Shown: positions 6,954 through 16,058, counted from the stretch's first letter. The stretch is DNA of 64,000 nt from MGBC120314 sp051877855 (GCA_051877855.1 JBJEJH010000030.1:1-64000), one strand, 5' to 3'. Translations and numbers: made by a program. The notes: a model not told the origin generated them from the letters alone.

Positions 6954-8516
6954 CTACAGAGAATCATTCATTTGCTTGGGCGGAAAACTGTAAAATGCAT
7001 ACAGGAGAAATCCATATACCAGAACTAAACTTCCTCCGCCCAGAAGAAGCCGGATTAAGTCCGAAAGAATCGGAAAGAAATTCAGAAGATAATGACTCGC
7101 ATAAAGGGATACACCTATCGCAATTCCGAGGGCAAGGATGGGCTTTAGAATCCAGTCTGTGGCAGATAATTCAATGGGATAAATGCGATGCAGGGTGTAT
7201 GCACTGGAAAGGGCCAGATACATTTCACTGATCAGAAACGCAGCGAAGAATCCGGTGATTCCGATACGGGGAATGAGTGTAACAATCAGTCCGATACGTA
7301 TGATCAGAGAGGAAATATTGATTCCCAAGGTTTGACGTGTCTTACCAAGTCCGTTTAAGATGCTGGAGAGTGTGGTACCAAGGTAGAGAAATGGACACAT
7401 CCAGGAAAAGGCTCGCGTGTATACACCCGCCAGAGGTTCGCCAAACAGTAACTTCCCGGCATCCTTTCCAAAGGCCCAGAAGGCCCCGAAACATAGAATT
7501 CCTACAAGCAGGCTGCACTGATAGCCGGTTTGGATATTGTGCATAAGAGCAGGATTGGTGTGCTTTGGGGAAGGATTATGTACATCCGGAGATGTTTTGG
7601 AAGATGTACTCGTGGTGCTTTGGGATACCGCAGGAAGCAGCATGGTAGAAAAAGAGTTAACGAGTGTAGATGGAAGCATGACTAACGGGACTGCCATGCC
7701 GGACAGAATTCCATAGATGCTAAGGCTGTCTGAGGTGCTTAGACCACCTTTTCGAAGCATTAATGGTATTAACATGGCTTCCGCACTGTGGAAAGCACTG
7801 AGGAGAACACGGTTAGCGCTGATGGGAAGGGACATGTGTATCATTTCCCTGGCCATTGCGGTGTAAGGTCCTCTCCACATATCGCTGAGCTTAAAGGAAC
7901 AAATAGTCAGGCAGAAGAGACTGGAAGCCAATTCGCCGCAGAAAAGTCCGGCCATGCCGGTGAGAGCGGTGATGGGGAGTCCGTTATTTTGCTGAATCGT
8001 GAAAATGAGCAGGACGCTTCCGATGCGGATGCATTGCTCAAGTAGCTGGGAGACGGCAGGAATAAAGGCGTTGCTTTTGCCGATATAGTAGCTTGTAATA
8101 CTATTGTGAATAACGGAAAGCGGCAGCATCAAAGACACCAATTGGATTAGCTGCGTGCAGCGAATATCCTTTAGGAAGTAAAGTGCAATCTCGTTGGAGA
8201 AGAAAAAAAGGATCAGCGAGCATGGCAGGGAGATGATAAAGGAAAGAATCATACCGATGACCATGGATTGTCGCGCTTTGAAGGAATTGCCCCGGCTCAA
8301 ATGATAAGCGGTAAAACGGGAGATTGCCATGGAAAGTCCGCTGCAGGAGATGGCCATACTAAGACCTATGATGGGAAAGACCATCTGATATAATCCAAGG
8401 CCTTCGGCACCGATAAAGTGTGTAAGAAAGATGCGGTAGAAAAATCCCAGGAGCCGACTGATGATTCCTGAGATCGTGAGAATGAGAGTTCCCTTAAAAA
8501 GTGTGCTTGTTTTCAT
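6954..8516 (-). CDS. Polysaccharide flippase, SpoVB/MurJ-like (MVF superfamily)
   Basis: An integral membrane protein of about 520 aa with roughly 14 hydrophobic segments. The N terminus TLILTISGIISRLLGFFYRIFLTHFIGAEGLGLYQM is typical of the SpoVB/YtgP branch of lipid-linked oligosaccharide flippases. SpoVB itself acts in spore cortex synthesis. Sequence alone does not separate it from vegetative YtgP-like MurJ enzymes. The start is uncertain: the ATG at 8516 (MKTSTLFKG) fits the family, while in-frame ATGs at 8525 and 8564 would add 3 or 16 residues. It is transcribed divergently from the cysteine desulfurase. Confidence 0.85.
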   Translation of the reverse strand: MKTSTLFKGTLILTISGIISRLLGFFYRIFLTHFIGAEGLGLYQMVFPIIGLSMAISCSGLSMAISRFTAYHLSRGNSFKARQSMVIGMILSFIISLPCSLILFFFSNEIALYFLKDIRCTQLIQLVSLMLPLSVIHNSITSYYIGKSNAFIPAVSQLLEQCIRIGSVLLIFTIQQNNGLPITALTGMAGLFCGELASSLFCLTICSFKLSDMWRGPYTAMAREMIHMSLPISANRVLLSAFHSAEAMLIPLMLRKGGLSTSDSLSIYGILSGMAVPLVMLPSTLVNSFSTMLLPAVSQSTTSTSSKTSPDVHNPSPKHTNPALMHNIQTGYQCSLLVGILCFGAFWAFGKDAGKLLFGEPLAGVYTRAFSWMCPFLYLGTTLSSILNGLGKTRQTLGINISSLIIRIGLIVTLIPRIGITGFFAAFLISEMYLALSSAYTLHRIYPIELSATDWILKPILALGIAIGVSLYASHYLLNFFPILSDLIRLLLGGGSLVLVYGFLLYAFYSFPPKQMNDSL

Positions 8517-8625
8517 GTGATTCATCCCAAAATTTCTTATTGTCATTATATTTTCGTTTTGCATAATATATTAGTAAATATTGGGCGTGAAGACAAAAAC
8601 GTTCGGGCAGTTGGGAGATGGCAAG

Positions 8626-9822
8626 ATGATCTACCTGGATAATGCAGCAACAACACCGGTGCGGGAAGAAGTCGTGAAGGCTATGCTCCCGTATTTTCAA
8701 GATAAATATGGTAATCCATCCAGCAAATATGCTTTGGCGGTGGAGAACAGACAGGCGATTGAGAATGCGCGGAGAATGATTGGAGATACCATTAGTGCGG
8801 CACCGGAGGAAATCTATTTTACATCCGGAGGAACGGAGAGTGACAACTGGGCGGTTCGAAGTGTTGCAGAACAGTATAAGGACAAAGGAAAACATATTAT
8901 AACCACGAAGATTGAACATCATGCAATTCTTCATACCTGTGAGTATCTGGAGAAAAAAGGATATGAAATAACGTATCTTAATGTTGACGAATGTGGTATT
9001 ATTGTAATGGATGAATTAAGGAAGGCGATTCGAAAGGATACGATTCTGATTTCGGTGATGTGGGCAAATAACGAAATCGGAAGTATCGAGCCGATCGCGG
9101 CAATCGGCGAATTGGCAAGGAGCAAGGGGATCTTTTTTCATACGGATGCAGTGCAGGCTTACGGTCACATTCCCATCGATGTTCGGGAAATGAAGATTGA
9201 TTTTTTAAGTGCCAGCGGACATAAAATTTGTGGGCCAAAGGGCGTGGGATTTTTGTATGTGCGTGAAGGAGTGCTTCTTCCTCCTTTTATTTTTGGAGGA
9301 GCACAGGAAAAGAAGATGCGTGCAGGAACGGAAAATGTCCCCGGGATTGTGGGTATGGCAAAGGCTGCCCAGTTGTTGCACAGGGATCTTTCAGAACGTA
9401 TGAAACGCGTCTGCGCAAAGCGAGATTACTTGATTCGCCGTATCTTATCGGAAATACTATTTGTACGGTTAAACGGTCATCCGACAAAACGATTGCCGGG
9501 GAATGTCAACCTGAGCTTTCAGTTTGTTGATGGGGAGTCCCTTCTGGTTCTTCTGGATATGGAGGGCATCTGTGCATCCGCAGGTTCGGCCTGTACGTCG
9601 GGGCAGAAAACACCGTCCCATGTATTAAAAGCGATGGGGCTTCCGGATGAACTGGCCTATGGAACGCTACGGCTTACACTGGACGATGAAACAACGATGG
9701 AGGAAATCGATCGTACCGTGGATTGCGTAAAGGAAATTGTTGCGGAACTTCGCAGTAAGTCTGAAGAATATAATAATATGGTTCGTCACAATAGGAGATA
9801 TTGGACGAATAGTCGGAGGTAA
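8626..9822 (+). CDS. Cysteine desulfurase coupled to mnmA (NifS/IscS-like)
   Basis: A PLP enzyme of 398 aa that takes sulfur from cysteine. It has the aminotransferase class V start YLDNAATTP, the PLP Lys in SASGHK (K200), and the persulfide Cys in SAGSACTSG (C323). The ATG at 8626 has a GGGAGATGG SD; an in-frame TTG at 8581 has none. The stop lies one base before the mnmA ATG, so the pair is translationally coupled. By analogy with B. subtilis YrvO-MnmA, it should be a dedicated sulfur donor for tRNA 2-thiouridine. The last 20 or so residues are a family-atypical basic tail. Confidence 0.93.
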   Translation: MIYLDNAATTPVREEVVKAMLPYFQDKYGNPSSKYALAVENRQAIENARRMIGDTISAAPEEIYFTSGGTESDNWAVRSVAEQYKDKGKHIITTKIEHHAILHTCEYLEKKGYEITYLNVDECGIIVMDELRKAIRKDTILISVMWANNEIGSIEPIAAIGELARSKGIFFHTDAVQAYGHIPIDVREMKIDFLSASGHKICGPKGVGFLYVREGVLLPPFIFGGAQEKKMRAGTENVPGIVGMAKAAQLLHRDLSERMKRVCAKRDYLIRRILSEILFVRLNGHPTKRLPGNVNLSFQFVDGESLLVLLDMEGICASAGSACTSGQKTPSHVLKAMGLPDELAYGTLRLTLDDETTMEEIDRTVDCVKEIVAELRSKSEEYNNMVRHNRRYWTNSRR

Positions 9823-9823
9823 T

Positions 9824-10906
9824 ATGTCAAAGGGTAAAGTTGTTGTGGGAATGTCCGGCGGTGTGGATTCATCGGTGGCAGCATATCTGTTAAAACAGGA
9901 GGGATATGAGGTTATCGGTGTGACCATGCAGATATGGCAGGATGACTATAACGAAGAAAATCGCAAAGGAGAAGGATGCTGTGGTATCACGGCAGTGGAT
10001 GATGCTGCAAGAATTGCGCAGATTATAGGTATTCCGCATTATGTCATGAATTTTAAAGAAGAGTTTAAAAGAAATGTGATTGATTATTTTCTTTCAGAGT
10101 ATGAGCATGGGCGTACCCCGAATCCATGTATTGCATGTAATCGATATGTGAAATGGGAAGCGTTATTGAAACGAAGCCTGGATATTGGTGCGGATTATAT
10201 TGCCACCGGGCATTATGCAAGGATTAACCGGTTGCCAAACGGTCGCTATGCGATTCGCAATTCGGTTACAGCCAAAAAGGATCAAACCTATGCTTTATAT
10301 AATCTGACGCAGGAGCAACTTCGCAGAACGCTGATGCCAATCGGTGAATATACCAAAGAGGAAACACGAAAAATTGCACAGGAAGCCGGACTCTTTGTGG
10401 CAAATAAACCGGATAGTCAGGATATCTGTTTTATACCGGATAACGACTACGCCGGGTTTATTGAAGAACATGGAAAGAATAAGCCGGTTCCGGGAAATTT
10501 TGTGGACAAGGATGGAAATGTACTTGGAAAGCACAAAGGAATCATCCATTATACCATCGGCCAGCGTAAAGGACTGAATCTGGCTATGGGACATCCTGTG
10601 TTTGTGACGGATATCCGGCCGGGAGCCAATGAGGTGGTCATTGGGGAAAATGAGGATATCTTTGTAAAACGTCTGGTGGCCGAGCAGGTAAATTATATGG
10701 CGGTGGAAGGTATTGGCGAGGGAAGAAGGACCTTTGCTAAGATACGTTATAATCATGGAGGTTCCTCCTGCATTGTACGACCGTTGGGAAATGACCGCAT
10801 AGAGTGTCTCTTTGATGAACCGGTTCGTGCAGTGACACCGGGACAGGCAGTGGTTATGTACGATGGTGAATATGTTCTGGGGGGAGGCACGATTGTCGGT
10901 GTTTAA
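9824..10906 (+). CDS. mnmA: tRNA-specific 2-thiouridylase MnmA
   Basis: Thiolates U34 of tRNA Lys, Glu and Gln; 360 aa. The PP-loop SGGVDSS is at residues 11-17. The catalytic Cys pair is C102 (NPCIAC) and C202 (SQDICFI), and GHYAR is conserved. The SD CGGAGGT lies inside the end of the upstream desulfurase, and the ATG at 9824 agrees with family N termini; a longer in-frame ATG at 9737 is an overlap artefact. It works with the adjacent desulfurase. Confidence 0.97.
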   Translation: MSKGKVVVGMSGGVDSSVAAYLLKQEGYEVIGVTMQIWQDDYNEENRKGEGCCGITAVDDAARIAQIIGIPHYVMNFKEEFKRNVIDYFLSEYEHGRTPNPCIACNRYVKWEALLKRSLDIGADYIATGHYARINRLPNGRYAIRNSVTAKKDQTYALYNLTQEQLRRTLMPIGEYTKEETRKIAQEAGLFVANKPDSQDICFIPDNDYAGFIEEHGKNKPVPGNFVDKDGNVLGKHKGIIHYTIGQRKGLNLAMGHPVFVTDIRPGANEVVIGENEDIFVKRLVAEQVNYMAVEGIGEGRRTFAKIRYNHGGSSCIVRPLGNDRIECLFDEPVRAVTPGQAVVMYDGEYVLGGGTIVGV

Positions 10907-11010
10907 AAAAGAATAAAATGGGTGCAAGATGGAAGACTTTGTGGTATAATTAACAATATAATTTTGTCATACCAGAAGGACAGCGGTATGAGGACAGGAG
11001 GAATGTAGAA

Positions 11011-12324
11011 ATGTGGTATGATGAGGCGGTTTTTTATCAAATTTATCCATTAGGATTCTGCGGTGCGCCGGCACAGAATGACGGAGTGGAGGAATCCCGC
11101 ATTTTAAAGGTGCTGGATTGGATACCCCATATGAATAAGTTGGGAATAAATGCAATTTATTTCTCTCCGATTTTTGAAAGTGATGAGCATGGTTATGATA
11201 CCAGGGATTATGCAAAGATTGACTGTCGTCTTGGTACGAACGAAGATTTTAAGAGGGTGGTCGATGCATGTCATGAAAATGGTATCCGCGTGGTAATTGA
11301 CGGTGTATTTAACCATGTGGGCAGAGGTTTCTTTGGATTTCAGGATGTATTAAAAAACAGGGAAAATTCTGCTTATAAGGACTGGTTCTGCATTAATTTT
11401 GGCGGAAATAACTGCTATAACGACGGTTTGTGGTATGAAGGATGGGAAGGATATTTTAATCTGGTCAAGTTAAATCTTAAGAATCCTGCGGTCACGGGCT
11501 ATCTTCTTGACCGAATCCGTCAGTGGGTTTCGGAATTTGATATTGACGGACTGCGTCTGGATGTGGCGTATTGTCTGGATGATGGTTTTATTCATCAGTT
11601 ACGTGAACTTGCCAATACCATTAAACCGGAGTTTTTCCTGCTGGGGGAAATGCTTCATGGCGATTACAATCAGAAAATGAATGACGGAATGCTCCACAGT
11701 GTCACCAATTATGAGTGTTACAAGGGATTATATTCCAGTTTTAATTCCATGAATATGTTCGAAATTGCACACAGCATTAACCGGCAGTTCGGAAAGGAAA
11801 ATTGGTGTCTGTACCGCGGAAAGCATCTTCTCTCCTTTGTGGACAATCATGATGTGAACCGTATTGCAAGCACCTTGACGAATGAAAAACATCTTCCGTT
11901 AATCTATGGACTCTTAATGTCCATGCCGGGCATTCCGTGTATCTACTATGGAAGCGAATGGGGTGCTAAGGGTATTAAGGAAAACGGAAGTGATGCAGGG
12001 ATCCGCCAGTGTTATGATAAACCGGAATTTACAGAGCTTTCGGAACAGGTTGCAAAAATGACAAAGGCTCATAAGGAAAGCAGGGCGCTTTGTTATGGAA
12101 GTTATGAGATGCTGGTGCTTACCAATAAGCAGTATGTGTTTCAGAGAGCCGTGGATGGCGAGCGTGTGATTGTGGCGATTAATGCGGAGGAGAATCCGTA
12201 CACGGCACATTTTAATGCAGGATGCGGCCGGGCAGTGGATATGCTCACCGGGGAAATGCATGATTTCGGTGGCGGAAGTGAGTTATTGCCATATTCAGTG
12301 CGTTTCTGGAAGTGTGAGCAATAA
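11011..12324 (+). CDS. Alpha-amylase family glycoside hydrolase (GH13)
   Basis: A cytoplasmic GH13 TIM-barrel enzyme of 437 aa with no signal peptide. Conserved regions are DGVFNHVG (region I), GLRLDVA with nucleophile D184, LLGEML with acid E213, and FVDNHD with D281. It starts directly at the barrel (YQIYPLGF), so it lacks the N-terminal extension of cyclomaltodextrinases. Maltodextrin or small alpha-glucan cleavage is likely; the exact specificity cannot be read. An extended -10 (TGGTATAAT, 10942-10950) precedes it, and the SD is AGGAGG. Confidence 0.9.
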   Translation: MWYDEAVFYQIYPLGFCGAPAQNDGVEESRILKVLDWIPHMNKLGINAIYFSPIFESDEHGYDTRDYAKIDCRLGTNEDFKRVVDACHENGIRVVIDGVFNHVGRGFFGFQDVLKNRENSAYKDWFCINFGGNNCYNDGLWYEGWEGYFNLVKLNLKNPAVTGYLLDRIRQWVSEFDIDGLRLDVAYCLDDGFIHQLRELANTIKPEFFLLGEMLHGDYNQKMNDGMLHSVTNYECYKGLYSSFNSMNMFEIAHSINRQFGKENWCLYRGKHLLSFVDNHDVNRIASTLTNEKHLPLIYGLLMSMPGIPCIYYGSEWGAKGIKENGSDAGIRQCYDKPEFTELSEQVAKMTKAHKESRALCYGSYEMLVLTNKQYVFQRAVDGERVIVAINAEENPYTAHFNAGCGRAVDMLTGEMHDFGGGSELLPYSVRFWKCEQ

Positions 12325-12431
12325 GTTTTGGGATGTGGTTTCTTCCCCGGAATAAGAAGATGTCCTTGTGCACATAATACATTTATGGTGATTTTGCACA
12401 AAAATACTTCAAAATAATTCGTAAATTCCAC

Positions 12432-12460
12432 TTGATATTTCTTACCAAATTTAGTAATAT
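12432..12460 (+). promoter_or_regulatory. Sigma-A promoter of gap
   Basis: TTGATA (12432-12437) and TAATAT (12455-12460) with an exact 17-bp spacer. Transcription would start near 12467. Confidence 0.7.
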
Positions 12461-12468
12461 GGTCTTGG

Positions 12469-12486
12469 TTGATTTTAAATTAACAA
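12469..12486. promoter_or_regulatory. Rex-like operator at the gap start site
   Basis: The 18-bp site has a perfect right half-site TTAACAA and a partial left half (TTGATTT) around a 4-nt centre. The clostridial Rex consensus is TTGTTAA-N4-TTAACAA, and 11 of 14 positions agree. It covers the expected transcription start, where a redox-sensing repressor would block initiation. Confidence 0.45.
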
Positions 12487-12527
12487 ACTTGAATTAAATT
12501 AATTCACAATTTTAGGAGGACTAAAAA

Positions 12528-13541
12528 ATGGCAGTAAAGGTAGCGATTAATGGTTTCGGACGTATTGGACGTCTCGCATTCAGACAGATGTTTGACGCAG
12601 AAGGATATGAAGTAGTTGCAATCAACGACTTGACAAGCCCAGAAATGTTAGCACACTTATTAAAGTATGATACAGCTCAGGGAACATACAAGTATGCAAG
12701 CACTGTATCTTATGGTGAGGATTCCATTACTGTTAACGGAAAGAAGATCACAATTTATGCAAAGGCTAATGCAGCAGAGCTTCCTTGGGGAGAACTTGAT
12801 GTAGATGTAGTACTTGAGTGTACAGGTTTCTACACAAGCAAGGCTAAGGCACAGGCTCATATTGATGCAGGTGCTAAGAAGGTAGTTATCTCAGCTCCAG
12901 CTGGAAACGATCTTCCTACAATCGTTTACAATGTTAACCACAATACATTAACAAAGGAAGACAAGATCATTTCTGCAGCTTCTTGTACAACAAACTGTTT
13001 AGCTCCTATGGCTAAGGCTCTTAACGATCTTGCTCCAATTCAGTCCGGTATCATGACAACTGTTCATGCTTACACAGGTGATCAGATGATCCTTGACGGA
13101 CCACAGAGAAAGGGCGATAAGAGAAGATCCAGAGCAGGTGCTCAGAACATCGTTCCGAACTCAACAGGTGCAGCTAAGGCTATCGGTCTTGTAATTCCGG
13201 AATTAAACGGTAAGTTAATCGGTTCTGCACAGAGAGTTCCTACCCCAACAGGTTCTACAACAATCCTTGTTGCAGTTGTTAAGGGACAGGTTACTAAGGA
13301 TCAGGTTAACGAGGCTATGAAGGCTGCTCAGACAGAGAGCTTCGGTTACAATACAGATGAGATCGTTTCAAGCGATGTTATCGGTATGAGATTTGGTTCA
13401 TTATTCGATGCAACACAGACAATGGTAGCTCCAATGGAAGATGGAAATACACATGTTCAGGTTGTTTCATGGTATGATAACGAAAATTCTTACACAAGCC
13501 AGATGGTAAGAACAATTAAGTACTTCGCTGAATTAGCTTAA
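12528..13541 (+). CDS. gap: Glyceraldehyde-3-phosphate dehydrogenase
   Basis: Glycolytic enzyme of 337 aa that oxidises G3P to 1,3-bisphosphoglycerate with NAD. GFGRIGR binds the dinucleotide, and an Asp (D34 in INDL) favours NAD. The catalytic SCTTNC contains C153, and WYDNENSY is near the C terminus. Codon use is strongly biased (AAG, ACA, GCT, TTC), as in highly expressed genes. The SD is AGGAGGA. It is the first of three consecutive glycolytic genes. Confidence 0.98.
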   Translation: MAVKVAINGFGRIGRLAFRQMFDAEGYEVVAINDLTSPEMLAHLLKYDTAQGTYKYASTVSYGEDSITVNGKKITIYAKANAAELPWGELDVDVVLECTGFYTSKAKAQAHIDAGAKKVVISAPAGNDLPTIVYNVNHNTLTKEDKIISAASCTTNCLAPMAKALNDLAPIQSGIMTTVHAYTGDQMILDGPQRKGDKRRSRAGAQNIVPNSTGAAKAIGLVIPELNGKLIGSAQRVPTPTGSTTILVAVVKGQVTKDQVNEAMKAAQTESFGYNTDEIVSSDVIGMRFGSLFDATQTMVAPMEDGNTHVQVVSWYDNENSYTSQMVRTIKYFAELA

Positions 13542-13576
13542 TTTTAAGCTTGATTTAGATTAGTAAGATCCATTAT

Positions 13577-13650
13577 GGGTCCGGTTATGTAGGAGGAACG
13601 CAGGGGTTCCAGTAATTCCTGTGCACCGAATAAGGACCGGACCCGTTTTT
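13577..13650 (+). terminator. Structured terminator or attenuator between gap and pgk
   Basis: GGGTCCGGT (13577-13585) pairs perfectly with ACCGGACCC (13636-13644), followed by GTTTTTG. The 50-nt loop can itself fold, for example GGAAC with GTTCC, or CGCAGG with CCTGTG. It is too elaborate for a simple terminator and may partially uncouple pgk from gap, or respond to a factor. Confidence 0.65.
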
Positions 13651-13712
13651 GTATTAAGGTGGAAAGTAACGAAGGCGCAGGCCTTTGTTAATATATTAAA
13701 GGAGGCAAATTC

Positions 13713-14906
13713 ATGCTTAACAAGAAATCCGTAGATGACATTAATGTTAAAGGACAGAGAGTATTGGTACGTGTTGATTTTAATGTACCAATCGTTGATG
13801 GTAAGATTACAGATGAGAACAGACTTGTAGCAGCTGTTCCGACAATCAAGAAGTTAGTTGCTGATGGTGGAAAGGTTATCCTTTGCTCACATCTTGGAAA
13901 GCCAAAGGGACCTGATGCAAACTTTACATTAGCTCCTGTGGCAAAGAGATTTTCAGAAATCCTTGGTCAGGAAGTTAAGTTTGTTGCAGATGATACCGTT
14001 GTTGGAGATAATGTGCGAGCTGCAGTGGCTGCAATGAAGGATGGCGAGGTTATTCTTCTTGAGAATACCCGTTTCAGAGCAGAAGAGTCTAAGTGTGGAG
14101 AAAGTTTCTCTAAGGATCTTGCATCCATCTGTGATGTATTCGTAAATGATGCTTTCGGTACAGCACACAGAGCACACTGTTCAAACGTTGGTGTTACACA
14201 GTTTGTTGACACAGCAGTTGTAGGTTACTTAATGCAGAAAGAAATCGATTTCCTTGGCAATGCAGTGAACAATCCGGTTCGTCCTTTTGTGGCAATCCTT
14301 GGTGGTTCTAAGGTTTCTTCTAAGATTCCTGTAATTGAAAACTTACTTGAGAAGGTTGATACACTGATTATCGGTGGTGGAATGGCTTATACATTTATGG
14401 CTGCACATGGCTACCCTGTAGGTAAGTCTCTTCTTGAAGAAGATTACAAGCAGTATGCCCTTGACATGGAAGAGAAGGCTAAGGCAAAGGGAGTTAAGTT
14501 ATTAATTCCTGTAGACAACATTGCCGCAGATGATTTCTCAAACGATGCCAATACAAAGGTATGTGGTCTTGGCGAGATTCCTGATGGCTGGGAGGGTCTT
14601 GATATTGGACCAAAGACATGTGAATTGTTTGCAGATGCATTAAAGGATGCTAAGACTGTTGTCTGGAACGGACCAATGGGATGTTTCGAAATGCCTAATT
14701 TCGCAAAGGGTACTGTAGAAGTTGCAAAGGCTTTAGCAGAACTTAAGGATGCTACAACAATTATCGGTGGTGGAGATTCAGCTTCTGCGGTTAATAACCT
14801 TGGCTTCGGCGATAAGATGACTCATATTTCAACCGGTGGCGGTGCTTCCTTGGAATTCCTTGAAGGAAAAGAACTTCCGGGTGTTGCTGCGGCAAACGAT
14901 AAGTAA
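13713..14906 (+). CDS. pgk: Phosphoglycerate kinase
   Basis: Makes ATP from 1,3-bisphosphoglycerate; 397 aa. The N-terminal RVLVRVDFNVP, the substrate site LCSHLGKPKG, the FVNDAFGTAHRAH segment, the hinge and VVWNGPMGCFE, and GGGDSASAV are all present. Codon bias is high, as in gap. The SD AAAGGAGG partly overlaps a Rex-like sequence (TTGTTAA-TATA-TTAAAGG, 13685-13702, 11 of 14 to consensus). No separate promoter is evident, so read-through or processing from gap is likely. Confidence 0.98.
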   Translation: MLNKKSVDDINVKGQRVLVRVDFNVPIVDGKITDENRLVAAVPTIKKLVADGGKVILCSHLGKPKGPDANFTLAPVAKRFSEILGQEVKFVADDTVVGDNVRAAVAAMKDGEVILLENTRFRAEESKCGESFSKDLASICDVFVNDAFGTAHRAHCSNVGVTQFVDTAVVGYLMQKEIDFLGNAVNNPVRPFVAILGGSKVSSKIPVIENLLEKVDTLIIGGGMAYTFMAAHGYPVGKSLLEEDYKQYALDMEEKAKAKGVKLLIPVDNIAADDFSNDANTKVCGLGEIPDGWEGLDIGPKTCELFADALKDAKTVVWNGPMGCFEMPNFAKGTVEVAKALAELKDATTIIGGGDSASAVNNLGFGDKMTHISTGGGASLEFLEGKELPGVAAANDK

Positions 14907-14930
14907 AATAGGGATTTGCTCCTTAAAGAA

Positions 14931-14973
14931 TACGGCTGTAATGATTTTTCATTGCAGCCGTAATATGTTTTTT
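14931..14973 (+). terminator. Terminator after pgk
   Basis: TACGGCTG-T-AATGA (14931-14944) pairs with TCATT-G-CAGCCGTA (14949-14962) around a T4 loop, with TTTTTT at 14968-14973. Confidence 0.9.
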
Positions 14974-15021
14974 GGAAAAAAATTAGTTTTGGCAAAAATT
15001 ATTAAAAAAATTTCAAAAAAG

Positions 15022-15037
15022 TGTGAAATTTTTCACA
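15022..15037. promoter_or_regulatory. Rex-type operator at the tpiA promoter
   Basis: TGTGAA-ATTT-TTCACA is a perfect palindrome that matches the core of the Bacillus-type Rex site (TTGTGAA-N4-TTCACAA). It overlaps the presumed -35 region, upstream of TATAAT at 15057-15062. Confidence 0.55.
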
Positions 15038-15062
15038 TTTTTGTAAAATTATAGTGTATAAT
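15032..15062 (+). promoter_or_regulatory. Candidate sigma-A promoter of tpiA
   Basis: A perfect TATAAT (15057-15062) lies in very AT-rich DNA. The best -35 is TTCACA (15032-15037) with a long 19-bp spacer, inside the Rex-like palindrome. Confidence 0.55.
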
Positions 15063-15119
15063 ATAGGTATAAAATTTATCGTGATTTGTTAAATTTATGA
15101 TATGGGAGGTTTTACAAAA

Positions 15120-15896
15120 ATGAGAAAGAAAATTATTGCAGGAAATTGGAAAATGAATAAGACACCATCCGAGGCTGTACGTTTTATTGAAGAATTAAAG
15201 CCGTTGGTTGCTGAGGCCGATACTGATGTGGTAATCTGTGTTCCGTTGATTGATATCACTGTTTGTAAGCAGGCGTTGGAAGGAACCAATATTAAGATCG
15301 GTGCGCAGAATATGTATTTTGAGTCGAAGGGTGCGTATACGGGTGAGGTTTCTCCGGATATGCTGGTGGATGCAGGCGTTCAGTATATTATCATCGGTCA
15401 TTCTGAGAGAAGAGAATATTTCTCAGAGAGTAATGATCGTGTGAACAAAAAGGTATCCAGAGCTATTGAGTATGGCATGATTCCAATTCTCTGCTGTGGT
15501 GAAACTTTGGAGCAGAGAGAACAGGGAATTACCTTTGATCATCTGAGAATTCAGTTGAAAACGGCGTTTAAGGGTCTGGAGCCGGAACAGGCAGCGAAAG
15601 TAATTATCGCTTATGAGCCAATCTGGGCAATTGGAACGGGTCGTGTAGCAACGAATCAGCAGGCTGAAAATGTGTGCGCTGAGATTCGTGCCTTGATTGC
15701 GGAATTATATGATTATGAGGTTGCAGGCGCCATCCGTATTCTCTATGGTGGAAGTGTTACGGCGGACAATGCTCCGGGATTATTTGCAATGCCGAACATC
15801 GATGGTGGTCTTGTGGGCGGAGCAAGTCTGAAACTTGATTTTGCTAAGATTGTCAATTATAAGCCGATTGAAGTGGAGAATACGGATAAGAATTAA
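15120..15896 (+). CDS. tpiA: Triosephosphate isomerase
   Basis: Interconverts DHAP and G3P; 258 aa. AGNWKMNKT carries the substrate Lys, the IGHSERR segment has the catalytic His, and AYEPIWAIGTG has the catalytic Glu. The phosphate loop GGSVTADN is present. The ATG at 15120 follows GGGAGGTT; the in-frame ATG at 15102 overlaps that SD. It has its own promoter and terminators on both sides, although it continues the gap-pgk group. Confidence 0.98.
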   Translation: MRKKIIAGNWKMNKTPSEAVRFIEELKPLVAEADTDVVICVPLIDITVCKQALEGTNIKIGAQNMYFESKGAYTGEVSPDMLVDAGVQYIIIGHSERREYFSESNDRVNKKVSRAIEYGMIPILCCGETLEQREQGITFDHLRIQLKTAFKGLEPEQAAKVIIAYEPIWAIGTGRVATNQQAENVCAEIRALIAELYDYEVAGAIRILYGGSVTADNAPGLFAMPNIDGGLVGGASLKLDFAKIVNYKPIEVENTDKN

Positions 15897-15955
15897 TTGA
15901 TTTAGCAGATACATAGTTGAAAGAAATTAGAAAAATCGAATAAAATTTTTACATA

Positions 15956-16003
15956 TAACCCGTTTTAATCAGCGAAGTGCTCATTGAAACGGGTTATTTT
16001 TTG
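15956..16003 (+). terminator. Terminator after tpiA
   Basis: TAACCCGTTT (15956-15965) pairs with AAACGGGTTA (15987-15996), followed by TTTTTT. The loop contains a further AGC/GCT hairpin. Confidence 0.9.
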
Positions 16004-16012
16004 TTGTATAAT
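15984..16012 (+). promoter_or_regulatory. Sigma-A promoter of the sbcD-like operon
   Basis: TTGAAA (15984-15989) and TATAAT (16007-16012) with a 17-bp spacer. The -35 lies within the tpiA terminator hairpin. Confidence 0.65.
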
Positions 16013-16058
16013 ATACTTTAGGTTTTTATGCCCACATATTATCATTGGGAGTACATAT

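Noticed and set aside
10295..10927. 210-codon minus-strand frame
   Set aside because: It is a shadow of mnmA; composition and lack of SD argue against a gene.
12366..12403. TTGTGCA...TGCACAA inverted repeat upstream of the gap promoter
   Set aside because: The arms are short and about 20 bp apart, and they lie outside the promoter; this is probably chance in AT-rich DNA.
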